Shown one piece after another: positions 8,335-16,571 of a stretch of 64,000 nt of DNA (position 1 is the stretch's first letter; every line of letters begins with the position of its first letter). The position numbers and the translations under genes were made by a program. The notes under the pieces were generated by a model, which saw only the letters and a program-made list of their open reading frames with translations, was not told the DNA's origin and did no database searches. Source of the stretch: an uncultured Bryobacteraceae bacterium (lineage in GTDB: Bacteria > Acidobacteriota > Terriglobia > Bryobacterales > Bryobacteraceae); the NCBI GenBank assembly GCA_938003835.1, contig CALKXJ010000007.1:372001-436000 (forward strand). Direction: 5' to 3'.

Positions 8335-9390
8335 ATGAAGAGATTCCTCCTTCTCGGGGTGTGTCTGCTGCCGCTGGCCCTGGCCCAGCAGAAGAAGGTC
8401 GTGGTCGTGGGCCTTTCCGAGCGTGAAATCGAGGAGCTGCGCCGGGCCGCGCCGGAACTGCGCATCGTTCCAGGTGTTCCGCCCCGGGCTCATGCCGTCA
8501 CGGCGGTGACACCGGATTCTCCGGAAGCCGTGGCCGAAAGGCAGCGGCTGCTCGAGGAGGTGGCCGACGCCGACGGTTTCATCGGCGGTCCCACCCGGGA
8601 GGTCATTCAGACCGGCAAGCGCCTGAAGTGGGTCCAGGTCTTGAGCGCGGGGGTCGAGCCGTACCTGTACCCCGAGCTGGTTTCGAGCGACATCGTGCTC
8701 ACCAACGCCCGCATCGTGGCCAGCCCGGGCATCGCCGATCACGCCTTCGCCATGCTGCTGGCGCTCACCCGGAAGCTGACGTATTTCATTTCCATCCGGG
8801 AACAGGAGATCTGGGAACGCAAGCCCTACGACCTGCTCGAGCTCGAGGGCAAAACGGCGCTCGTCATCGGCGCCGGGGGGATCGGCTCGCAGGTCGCCCG
8901 GCGGGCCAAGGGTTTCGGCATGCGCGTCATCGGCGTCGACCCCAAGGAGTTCCCGCCGAATCCGCTTTTCGACAAGATGGTTTACCCGGATCGGCTCGAC
9001 GCGGTGCTGCCGGAAGCCGACGCCATCTTCGTCTGCGCCCCGCACACGCCCGAGACGGAAAATATGCTGGGGCCGGCGCAGTTCGAACGGATGAAGAAAG
9101 GGGCGTTCTTCATTGCCGTCTCGCGCGGAAAGCTCTACCGGATGGAAGCGCTCCTCCAAGCGCTCGACAGCCGGCGCCTGGCCGGCGCGGGCCTGGATGT
9201 GACCGAGCCGGAGCCGCTGCCCAAGGGCCATCCGCTATGGAGATTCGACAACGTCGTCATCACGCCGCACATCGCCACGCAGTGTGACGGCGAGATGACC
9301 CGCAAGCTCGAGCTGCTCAAGGAGAACGTCGCTCGCTTCGCCCGCGGCGAACCGCTCCGGCACGTGGTGGACAAGGCCAAGGGTTACTGA
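8335..9390 (+). CDS. D-2-hydroxyacid dehydrogenase family protein with signal peptide
   Basis: NAD(P)-dependent D-2-hydroxyacid dehydrogenase of 351 residues. The Rossmann fingerprint is intact (VIGAGGIGSQVARRAKGFGM then VIGVD), and the catalytic set is visible: R in AVSRGKLYRM, E in DVTEPEPLP and H in VITPHIATQ. The odd feature is the N-terminus, KRFLLLGVCLLPLALAQQ, which reads as a cleavable Sec signal ahead of the fold. A cytoplasmic cofactor enzyme would not need this. ATG 8335 is preferred; a GTG three codons upstream is in frame. A TATACT hexamer lies at 8311-8316. It follows the Tat-exported reductase by 42 bases. Confidence 0.85.
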   Translation: MKRFLLLGVCLLPLALAQQKKVVVVGLSEREIEELRRAAPELRIVPGVPPRAHAVTAVTPDSPEAVAERQRLLEEVADADGFIGGPTREVIQTGKRLKWVQVLSAGVEPYLYPELVSSDIVLTNARIVASPGIADHAFAMLLALTRKLTYFISIREQEIWERKPYDLLELEGKTALVIGAGGIGSQVARRAKGFGMRVIGVDPKEFPPNPLFDKMVYPDRLDAVLPEADAIFVCAPHTPETENMLGPAQFERMKKGAFFIAVSRGKLYRMEALLQALDSRRLAGAGLDVTEPEPLPKGHPLWRFDNVVITPHIATQCDGEMTRKLELLKENVARFARGEPLRHVVDKAKGY

Positions 9391-9420
9391 GGGTTGGCGA
9401 AGGCTCGCGGGCTGGCGCCG

Positions 9421-9445
9421 GGCGCCGCTGCTCCGCGGCGGCGCC
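9421..9445 (+). terminator. GC-rich hairpin after the dehydrogenase gene
   Basis: GGCGCCGC (9421-9428) pairs perfectly with GCGGCGCC (9438-9445) around a nine-base loop, 30 bases after the stop codon. No T-run follows, so it is at best a pause or RNA-stabilising hairpin. Confidence 0.3.
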
Positions 9446-9482
9446 TCCGGGGACTCCCTGATCCCTCCCCCTTCAGGTCCGT

Positions 9483-9528
9483 ATATCCCCTTTGGCGGCC
9501 GAAATTCCGCCGCTCGCTTCCGGGATAT
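9483..9528 (+). promoter_or_regulatory. nested stem in the leader of the Tes-like gene
   Basis: ATATCCC (9483-9489) and GGGATAT (9522-9528) form a 7-bp outer stem that encloses GGCGG (9494-9498) and CCGCC (9507-9511). The structure ends about 50 bases before the start codon of the radical SAM gene. A regulatory RNA fold or an operator are both possible; it matches no riboswitch class I recognise. Confidence 0.3.
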
Positions 9529-9580
9529 TGGACTCGGAACCTCTGATGGGCTAGAACTCTTGGATGAGGAGGCCCACCAT

Positions 9581-11227
9581 ATGGGAGTTCAGACGCTCGG
9601 ACTGATGGATCGTGCCGTCAAGCAGGACTTCGAGATCATCCAACCGGAAACCACCTACACCGGCGCGCCTATCCGGCCTGTTCCCCGAGGGTTACCGAAA
9701 AGGACCCAGTCGCTGTGCCCGGAGTGCTCCTCCACCATCGATGCCCTTCTGAGCGAAGACGAACGGGGCCGGGTGATCATGGAAAAGACCTGCCCCGCGC
9801 ACGGCTACTTCCGCGACGTCGTCTATTCGGACGCCAGACTCTACCTGAAGATGGAGGAGTGGACCTTCGGCGACAACCGCGGCGTGATGAACCCGGCGGT
9901 CCCGAACGCCACCAAGTGCCCGGACGACTGCGGCTTGTGCTCGATGCACACCTCGCATTCGGGCCTGGCCAACATCGACCTGACGAACCGGTGCAACCTC
10001 ACCTGCCCGGTCTGCTTCGCCAATGCTAACGTGGCCGGCTACCTGTATGAGCCGAACCTGGAGCAGGTCCGGCTGATGCTCCAGACCCTCCGGGAGGAAA
10101 AGCCCGTCGCCGGCCGGATCGTGCAGTTCTCGGGCGGCGAGCCCACGATTTACCCTCACTGGTTCGAAGCGCTCCGGCTGGCCAAAGAGCTCGGATTCTC
10201 CCACATCCAGTGCGCGAGCAACGGCATCCGGTTCGCCGAACCGGGGTTTGCCGAGCGCAGTCACGAGGCGGGCCTGCACACCATCTATCTGCAATTCGAC
10301 GGCGTCACCGACGACATCTACCTGCGCACCCGCGGCCGGCCGCTCCTGGAAATCAAGCTCCAGGCGGTGGAAAACATCCGCAAGGCGGGCATGAAGATCT
10401 GCCTGGTGCCCACCATCGTCCGCGGCGTCAACGACCATCAGGTAGGCGACATCGTCCGCTTCGCCATCGACAACATTGATTGCATCAGCGCCATCAGCTT
10501 CCAGCCCGTCTCCTTCACCGGGCGGATCAACCGGCGCGAGCTCGAAGAGAAGCGCTACACCATGTCCGACCTCGCGCACGACGTGCACCGTCAGACGGGC
10601 ATCTGCGATCCGTACGACGACTGGTTCCCGCTGGCCTGCGTGACGCCGTTCTCGAAGCTCGTCAGCGCGCTGCGGGGCGAACTGACCACGCACCTGTCCT
10701 GCCACCCGCACTGCTCGCTCGGGACCTATCTGTTCGTGAGCGCCGACAAGAAGGCCGTGCCGGTGACGCGCTTCATTGACGTGGGCGCGATGCTTCGCGA
10801 CATGGACGTTCTCGCGCGCAAGGCGGGCAAGGTGCACATGAAGCTCTACTCGCAGATCAGCGCCTGGAACTCACTGCGGCGGCATTTCCATGAGGACCGC
10901 GCTCCCGAGGGGCTGACCTTCTCGAAGTTTCTGGAAACCCTGCAAGGCCTCATGGACAAGCGTTACGGCCGGGGCGAAGCCGAAAAACAGGGCTTCACCT
11001 TCAAGACGCTGATGGTGGCCGGGATGCACTTCATGGATCACTACAACTACGACATCGAGCGCGTGAAGCGTTGCGTGATCCATTACGCCGCCCCCAACGG
11101 CCGCATCTACCCCTTCTGCGCCTACAACGGCGGCCCCACGTACCGCGAAAAGATCGAGAAAGATTTCTCCGTGCCCTTCGGACGCCCCGGCGCCTGCATC
11201 GGCTCCAACGGCTGCGGCCTTCACTGA
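9581..11227 (+). CDS. radical SAM protein of the tetraether-synthase (Tes) type
   Basis: Radical SAM enzyme of 548 residues. The start is ATG 9581, eight bases after GAGGAGG (9566-9572); an in-frame TTG seven codons upstream would lie on top of that ribosome site. Domains in order: a small metal site with C46/C49 (CPEC) and C71/H74 (CPAHG); a second cysteine cluster C113/C117/C120 (KCPDDCGLC); the radical SAM motif C138/C142/C145 (CNLTCPVC); the FSGGEPT glycine motif; and C-terminal cysteines in SCHPHC, RCVIHY, IYPFCAYN and CIGSNGCG. This layout matches archaeal Tes (MJ0619 type), which joins lipid tails into membrane-spanning tetraethers. Acidobacteria make membrane-spanning iso-diabolic acid, so a related tail-coupling role is a strong inference. 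The substrate is unproven. Confidence 0.85.
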   Translation: MGVQTLGLMDRAVKQDFEIIQPETTYTGAPIRPVPRGLPKRTQSLCPECSSTIDALLSEDERGRVIMEKTCPAHGYFRDVVYSDARLYLKMEEWTFGDNRGVMNPAVPNATKCPDDCGLCSMHTSHSGLANIDLTNRCNLTCPVCFANANVAGYLYEPNLEQVRLMLQTLREEKPVAGRIVQFSGGEPTIYPHWFEALRLAKELGFSHIQCASNGIRFAEPGFAERSHEAGLHTIYLQFDGVTDDIYLRTRGRPLLEIKLQAVENIRKAGMKICLVPTIVRGVNDHQVGDIVRFAIDNIDCISAISFQPVSFTGRINRRELEEKRYTMSDLAHDVHRQTGICDPYDDWFPLACVTPFSKLVSALRGELTTHLSCHPHCSLGTYLFVSADKKAVPVTRFIDVGAMLRDMDVLARKAGKVHMKLYSQISAWNSLRRHFHEDRAPEGLTFSKFLETLQGLMDKRYGRGEAEKQGFTFKTLMVAGMHFMDHYNYDIERVKRCVIHYAAPNGRIYPFCAYNGGPTYREKIEKDFSVPFGRPGACIGSNGCGLH

Positions 11228-11303
11228 GCACCCGGACCGGCGAGGCAATCGTGGCAGCCGCGCCCGCACTTGTGCTACATCTCAGTCGTCAGGGAGGCCG
11301 GCA

Positions 11304-12074
11304 ATCGTCAAGGTCTGCATTCTGGCTTCGAGCAGCGCGGGAAATTCCACGTTCGTCTCCGCCGGGCGAACCCGCATCCTCGTCGACGCCGGTCTGAGCC
11401 GCAGGGCCACCTTCGAGCGGCTGGCCGCCATCGGCGAGCGGCCGCAGGATCTCGACGCGATTCTCGTTAGCCACGAACACTCCGACCATGTGTCGGGGCT
11501 GGCGCGAATCGCCGCCGCGCTCCGCATCCCGATCTATGTGAGCCGCCTGACGGCGCCTGCCATCGCCTGGGGCGAGGATCCGCCCGAGTTGCGCCAGTTC
11601 GAGGCGGGCCGGACGCTCTGCATCGGCGACATCGAGGTATCGAGTTTCACGGTGCCGCACGATGCCTCCGATCCGGTCGGCTTTACGCTGACGGCGTGCG
11701 GAGTCAAGCTGGGAATCCTCACCGACCTCGGCTATATCCCCGAATCGGTGCGCTTTCACCTGCGCGGCACCCATTTTCTCATCCTCGAGTCCAACCACGA
11801 TCTGGAAATGCTGAAGGTGGGCCCCTATCCCTGGTCGGTCAAGCAACGCGTGATGGGCCGGCGCGGCCACCTATCCAACGACCTGGCGGCCGAATTCATC
11901 CGCGACGGTCTGGACCCGACGACCGAGACGCTCGTACTCGGCCATCTAAGCGAGCACAACAATCACCCTGAGATCGCGCGCATGACCGCCATGCAGGCCC
12001 TGGCCGAGCGGGCGCTGCGGCTCCGGCTGGTGGTGGCCGCGCCCGGCCGGCAAAGCGAACTGTTTGAACTCTAG
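11304..12074 (+). CDS. MBL-fold metallo-hydrolase (YycJ/WalJ-like) with apparent ATC start
   Basis: Metallo-beta-lactamase-fold hydrolase of about 256 residues resembling YycJ/WalJ single-strand exonuclease-type proteins. The family opening is visible as VKVCILASSSAGNST, then VDAGLSRR, then the metal motif H57-x-H59-x-D61-H62 (SHEHSDH), a later HLSEHNN, and a C-terminal helix. No ATG, GTG or TTG exists in this frame before codon 63 (GTG 11490), which lies after the metal motif and so cannot be the real start. An AGGGAGG at 11291-11297 lies six bases before ATC 11304, exactly where homologues begin. The gene therefore either starts at ATC or has a one-base error there. It follows the Tes-like gene by 76 bases. 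Confidence 0.8.
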   Translation: MVKVCILASSSAGNSTFVSAGRTRILVDAGLSRRATFERLAAIGERPQDLDAILVSHEHSDHVSGLARIAAALRIPIYVSRLTAPAIAWGEDPPELRQFEAGRTLCIGDIEVSSFTVPHDASDPVGFTLTACGVKLGILTDLGYIPESVRFHLRGTHFLILESNHDLEMLKVGPYPWSVKQRVMGRRGHLSNDLAAEFIRDGLDPTTETLVLGHLSEHNNHPEIARMTAMQALAERALRLRLVVAAPGRQSELFEL

Positions 12075-12185
12075 CCCGGCGGCGCGATTGCGTAGGCCAG
12101 CAGAGTGTGAGACACTTGCCCTTCTGGTAGGGCGGCGCATGCCGCCGACGGCCAGTGGTTGCTTCGAGGAGGTTCAACAAAGCAG

Positions 12186-13514
12186 ATGCCCGAGTTTCTC
12201 AAGCAGCGAATGCGATGGGTCTTGATCTTCTGGATGTTCATCATCAGTGCGATCGCTTACCTGGACCGCGTGAACATCTCGATTGCCGGCAGCGCCATTC
12301 AGAATGAGTTCGGCTTCTCCACCGTCGAGCTGGGCTGGGTCTTCAGCGCCTTCGTCATCGGCTACGCCCTGTTTCAGGCCCCCGGCGGGCGCCTGGCCGA
12401 TCGCTACGGGCCGCGCTGGGTGCTGACGATCGGCGTGCTCTGGTGGGGCGTCTTCACCACGGTGACCGCGCTGCTGCCCGCCGGCATCGCCCACGCTCTG
12501 GTGCTGATGATCATCATCCGCTTCGTGCTCGGCCTGGGCGAGGCGGTGGTCTACCCGGCCTCGAACCGCCTGGTGGCTGCCTGGATCCCGTCTCACGAGC
12601 GCGGCATCGCCAACGGGCTCATTTTCGCCGGCGTCGGCTTCGGAGCGGGCGTCACTCCCCCGCTCATCACCTACATGCTGATCAACTACGGCTGGCGCTG
12701 GTCGTTTTACGCCTGCGCCATCATCGGCACCCTGGCCGGCATCGTCTGGCACCTCATCGCGCGGGACAGCCCGCGAAAGCACCCGTGGACCACGCCGGCC
12801 GAGCAGGCTTACATCGAGGCCGGCCTGCCTCAAGCCAAGGCCGCCATGGAGACGCACCAGACGCTGCCCTGGGGCAAGATTCTGACCAGCAAAGACGTCC
12901 TGGCGGTAACGGCCAGCTACTTCACCTACGGCTACGTCGCCTACATCTTCTTCACCTGGTTCTTCATTTACCTGAGCAAAGTCCGCGGACTGGACCTCAA
13001 GGCGAGCGCGCTCTACGCCATGCTGCCGTTTCTGGCGATGGCCACATGCTCGCCTTTGGGCGGCTACATCGCCGACCGGCTCACCAAGCGCTACGGGCCG
13101 CGCGTGGGCCGTTGCGGCATCGCGGTGTTCGGCATCGGGCTTTCGGCGGTTTTCATCGCTCTGGCTACGCAGGTGGAAAGCGCGCGGCTGGCCAGCCTGG
13201 TGCTGGCGGGCGGAGCCGGCGCGCTGTATCTATCGCAGAGCTCGTTCTGGGCCGTGACTGCCGATATCGCCGGTCCCTCGGCCGGCTCGGTTTCCGGCCT
13301 GATGAACACGGGCGGTCAGATCGGCGGCGCCGTCACGTCGGTGCTCACGGCCATGATCGCCGAGCGCTTCGGCTGGACCGCCTCCTTCATGACGGCCGCC
13401 GGGCTCTGCGTGTTCGGTTCGCTGTTGTGGCTGGTGGTGAATCCGAACGCGCGCCTGGTGGCTGAGCCCGTCTCCGCCACAAGCGATGTTCGAGATTCTG
13501 GAGCACACCGCTGA
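12186..13514 (+). CDS. MFS transporter, anion:cation symporter (ACS)-like
   Basis: Major facilitator with about 12 membrane segments and 442 residues. The N-terminus is typical of the ACS group that imports hexuronates, galactonate, glucarate and similar acids: AYLDRVNISIAG in helix 1, then the loop signature GRLADRYGPRW between helices 2 and 3. The start is ATG 12186; a TTG nine codons earlier is in frame but lies before the AGGAGG at 12167-12172. The spacer from AGGAGG to the ATG is long, 13 bases. The 3' end overlaps the archease gene by 29 bases. The substrate is probably a sugar acid, which would suit the OtnC/OtnK pair at the left of the window, but this is inference. Confidence 0.85.
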   Translation: MPEFLKQRMRWVLIFWMFIISAIAYLDRVNISIAGSAIQNEFGFSTVELGWVFSAFVIGYALFQAPGGRLADRYGPRWVLTIGVLWWGVFTTVTALLPAGIAHALVLMIIIRFVLGLGEAVVYPASNRLVAAWIPSHERGIANGLIFAGVGFGAGVTPPLITYMLINYGWRWSFYACAIIGTLAGIVWHLIARDSPRKHPWTTPAEQAYIEAGLPQAKAAMETHQTLPWGKILTSKDVLAVTASYFTYGYVAYIFFTWFFIYLSKVRGLDLKASALYAMLPFLAMATCSPLGGYIADRLTKRYGPRVGRCGIAVFGIGLSAVFIALATQVESARLASLVLAGGAGALYLSQSSFWAVTADIAGPSAGSVSGLMNTGGQIGGAVTSVLTAMIAERFGWTASFMTAAGLCVFGSLLWLVVNPNARLVAEPVSATSDVRDSGAHR

Positions 13515-13896
13515 TATCGGGTTTCGCGCCTGGGGAGCGACGCCGGCGGAACTGTTCATCCATGCCGCGCTCGCTCTGGAGGCGATCGCTCTCGATACCT
13601 CGCAGGTCGAGGAACGCTACGTCTATCCCATCGCCGCCGCCGGCGACGACTACGAGTCGTTGCTGGTGAACTGGCTCAACGAGGTGCTGTATTATGTGGA
13701 TGGGGAGAGGGTGGTCATGGGCCGCTTCCAGGTCGACCAGATCTCCCCGGAACGGGTGAGCGGCAAAGGCTGGGGCGAGCCCCGAGACCCGGCGCGGCAT
13801 CCACCGCGGCTGGTGGTCAAGGGCGTCACCTACCACCAGCTCAGCGTCAAACAAGAGGGGGAACGCTGGGTCGCTCAGGTCTTCCTCGACATTTGA
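13486..13896 (+). CDS. archease (RtcB cofactor)
   Basis: Archease, 136 residues, the small protein that promotes guanylylation and turnover of RtcB RNA ligase. It opens with the family motif EILEHTADIGFR. Acidic residues D10, D37 and the C-terminal D135 (VFLDI) match the conserved metal-binding positions. It starts inside the end of the transporter gene and ends seven bases before rtcB, so the pair is one translational unit. That adjacency is the classic arrangement and supports the call. Confidence 0.93.
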   Translation: MFEILEHTADIGFRAWGATPAELFIHAALALEAIALDTSQVEERYVYPIAAAGDDYESLLVNWLNEVLYYVDGERVVMGRFQVDQISPERVSGKGWGEPRDPARHPPRLVVKGVTYHQLSVKQEGERWVAQVFLDI

Positions 13897-13903
13897 GCCG
13901 GCC

Positions 13904-15337
13904 ATGATCGAAGTTCATACCGAGGACGGGATCCGATTCCGCATTCCCCGGCAGGAAAGCCTCGGGATGCGCACTGACGTGCTAGTGTTCGCCAGCCCCG
14001 AGCTGATCGAGCAGATTCGCCGCGATCTCTCGCTCCGCCAGGCGGTGAACGTAGCGACGCTGCCCGGCATCGTCGGCCCGAGCCTCGCCATGCCGGACAT
14101 CCATCAGGGCTACGGCTTCCCCATCGGCGGCGTCGCCGCCACGGACTGGGAAGAGGGCGTGGTCTCGCCCGGCGGCGTCGGCTTCGACATCAACTGCGGC
14201 GTCCGGCTGGTGACCACCAACCTCGAAAAGGAAGAGGTCCGCTCGAAAATCCGGGAGCTGGTCAACCAGGCCTTCCGCGACATCCCGTGCGGCACCGGCG
14301 GGAAAGGCCGGATCGAGCTCCGCGAAAAAGAGCTGGACGAGGTGCTCGTCAAGGGCGCGCGCTGGATGCTCGAAAAAGGCTTCGCCGAGGAGCGCGACAT
14401 CGAGTGCGCTGAGGAGGGCGGGCGCCTGGAGGGCGCCGATCCGGCTCACGTCTCCAACCGGGCCAAGGAGCGCGGCCGGCCGCAGCTCGGCACCATCGGC
14501 AGCGGCAACCACTTCCTCGAGATCCAGTACGTCGAACAGATCCATCATCCCGAGGCCGCCCGGGCCATGAACCTCCATGAAGGCCAGGTGGTGGTTCTCA
14601 TCCACTGCGGCTCGCGCGGCCTCGGCCACCAGGTCTGCACCGATTTCCTCGCCGAGATGGGCTCGGCGATGAAGCGCTACGGCATCTCGCTTCCCGACCG
14701 GCAACTGGCCTGCGTGCCGATCCAGTCCGAAGAAGGACAGGCCTACCTGGCCGCGATGCGCGCCTCGGCCAATTTCGCCTGGGCCAACCGGCAGGCCATC
14801 CTGCACTTCCTGCGCGACTCCTTCCGGCGCGTCTTCGGCAACCACGTCCGGCTCACCACGCTCTATGACGTCTGCCACAACATCGCCAAACGGGAGCGGC
14901 ACGAAGTGGACGGCAAGAAGCGCGACGTGCTCGTGCACCGCAAAGGCGCCACGCGAGCCTTCCCATCCGGCCATCGCGAGATCCCGGCCGTCTATCGCCA
15001 CGTCGGCCAGCCGGTGCTCATCCCGGGAAGCATGGGCACCGCCTCCTGGATCCTCGTGGGTGCCGAGGGTGCGATGAAGGAGACTTTCGGCAGCGTCTGC
15101 CACGGCGCCGGGCGCCTGATGAGCCGCACGGCGGCCAAGAAAGGCCGCACGGCCAAACAGGTGGAGAAAGAACTCGAAGAGCGCGGCGTGATCGTTCGCA
15201 GCGAGACCAAGGACGGCATCCTCGAGGAGATCCCCGAAGCTTACAAGGACGTCGACGAAGTCATCGAAGTGGTCCACAAGGCCGGCCTGGCTCACAAGGT
15301 AGCCCGCCTGCGCCCCATGGGCGTCATCAAGGGCTGA
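13904..15337 (+). CDS. rtcB: RNA-splicing ligase RtcB
   Basis: RtcB, 477 residues, joins RNA ends carrying 2',3'-cyclic phosphate or 3'-phosphate to 5'-OH using GTP and manganese. Diagnostic motifs are present: MPDIHQGYGFPIGG, GVGFDINCGVR (metal cysteine), HCGSRGLGHQ, CHNIAKRE, and HRKGATRAFPSGH around residue 345, which includes the active-site region. The C-terminus ends in the usual AHKVARLRPMGVIKG. The archease gene lies immediately upstream. The last 11 bases overlap the 3' end of the convergent polymerase/ligase gene. The role is likely tRNA or stress-induced RNA repair. Confidence 0.96.
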   Translation: MIEVHTEDGIRFRIPRQESLGMRTDVLVFASPELIEQIRRDLSLRQAVNVATLPGIVGPSLAMPDIHQGYGFPIGGVAATDWEEGVVSPGGVGFDINCGVRLVTTNLEKEEVRSKIRELVNQAFRDIPCGTGGKGRIELREKELDEVLVKGARWMLEKGFAEERDIECAEEGGRLEGADPAHVSNRAKERGRPQLGTIGSGNHFLEIQYVEQIHHPEAARAMNLHEGQVVVLIHCGSRGLGHQVCTDFLAEMGSAMKRYGISLPDRQLACVPIQSEEGQAYLAAMRASANFAWANRQAILHFLRDSFRRVFGNHVRLTTLYDVCHNIAKRERHEVDGKKRDVLVHRKGATRAFPSGHREIPAVYRHVGQPVLIPGSMGTASWILVGAEGAMKETFGSVCHGAGRLMSRTAAKKGRTAKQVEKELEERGVIVRSETKDGILEEIPEAYKDVDEVIEVVHKAGLAHKVARLRPMGVIKG

Positions 15338-16571
15338 GCCGCCCGCGCTCGCTTGCCGAGTCCTCCGCTGCCAGCATACCGACGAACAACCAGACCCATC
15401 CGGCCACGCCCAGCCGCGCCAGCGGATAGTCCACCAGCGCGTGGGCGAATACCGCCAGCAGACCGACGCCCCAAATCGACCGAAGCGCCGGTCGCACCGC
15501 CCACAGCGCCACGGCTGCGATCAGGAACGCGAAGGGAAGCCCTGCTTCCGCGGCCCACTCCAACCAGTCGTTGTGGGCGTGGTTGACCACCAGCCCCACG
15601 TCGAAAGTGGCAAAGGCGGGGTAGACCGTCTGAAAGGTGCCCGGCCCGAAACCGGTAAGCGGCCTGGTCGCGATCATCTCGAGCGTCGAGGCCCAGATCT
15701 GGCGGCGATAGACCATCAAATCGCCTGCTTGAAAGCGCTGCCAGAGCAGCTCCCAGCCCGCCACGAATACCGCGACCGCGCTCAAAGCAAACGTCCAGGC
15801 GGCCACCCGTACGGCGTTCTCGCGCGGAAGCCTCCCCTGCCCCGAGGCCACCAGCAGCACCAGCAGGAGTTCACTGATGACAATGACCGCTCCCGCCCGT
15901 GAGCCGCTCGCCACAACCGCGCCGGCCAGCGCCGCCGCCACACCGAGGTAGAGCACTCTCGATCCCTGCCCGCTCAAGGCCCGCCAGAGCGCGATCGGAA
16001 CCGCCAGCTCGAGGAAAGCGGCGAAGTTATTCCGGTTCTGGAACGGACCGAGCACGTCGGAGTACCGGTATGGGAACAGCCAGAACATTTTGCCGTTGGG
16101 CGCGTAGAATTGCACCAGCGCCACCACGGCCACCGCCAGAGCGAACCAAAGAAACGCCTGGAGAAACCTCTCCCGGAGAGGCGTCTCCGCGAACAGGTGA
16201 GAGCCGAGCGCGACCAGCGCCAGCACGACCAGCCACGCGCTGAGAGCGCGCCAGGACACGAAGCCATATACGGTCTGCCCGGAAGCGCACAGCAGAAAGA
16301 GCCAGGCCACGCCGGCAATCGCGGCCGCCAGCGGGAAACTGATGCGGAGCCGTTCCGGCCGCATCACCAGGCGCACCGCCAGGAGGGCGCCGAGCACCAG
16401 AATCGCAACCTGAGCGATGCTCATCGGCCACCGCGGCGGCGCCCAGATGGTGAGCGTGCTCCAGGCGAGCGCCAGCGCCGCCAGCAGGGCGCCGGCGCGC
16501 TCAAACGACCGGAGAGGAGGCTCTTCGGACCAGAGATTCGTGCCGGGGGGAATCGGCCTCGGAATCTTCAT
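15327..16571 (-). CDS. O-antigen ligase/polymerase-like membrane protein (Wzy/WaaL family)
   Basis: Integral membrane protein of 414 residues with about 11-12 segments. It has the family's large periplasmic loop with GPFQNRNNFA, SGSRAG, TGFGPGTFQTVYP and VNHAHNDWLEWAAEAGLP, whose histidines and arginine are typical of O-antigen ligases and Wzy polymerases. It is the last gene of the exopolysaccharide operon, and its start lies 71 bases inside the preceding phosphoglycosyltransferase gene. With another polymerase-like gene upstream (20968-22329), one may polymerise while the other attaches the chain. Which does which cannot be read from sequence. Confidence 0.82.
   Translation of the reverse strand: MKIPRPIPPGTNLWSEEPPLRSFERAGALLAALALAWSTLTIWAPPRWPMSIAQVAILVLGALLAVRLVMRPERLRISFPLAAAIAGVAWLFLLCASGQTVYGFVSWRALSAWLVVLALVALGSHLFAETPLRERFLQAFLWFALAVAVVALVQFYAPNGKMFWLFPYRYSDVLGPFQNRNNFAAFLELAVPIALWRALSGQGSRVLYLGVAAALAGAVVASGSRAGAVIVISELLLVLLVASGQGRLPRENAVRVAAWTFALSAVAVFVAGWELLWQRFQAGDLMVYRRQIWASTLEMIATRPLTGFGPGTFQTVYPAFATFDVGLVVNHAHNDWLEWAAEAGLPFAFLIAAVALWAVRPALRSIWGVGLLAVFAHALVDYPLARLGVAGWVWLFVGMLAAEDSASERGRLSP

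Noticed and set aside
7162-9231. Uninterrupted minus-strand reading frame of 689 codons opposite the two exported dehydrogenases
   Set aside because: The composition is that of antisense to high-GC coding DNA (Arg, Ala, Gly, His and Gln rich), it shows no motif, and both plus-strand genes are clear.
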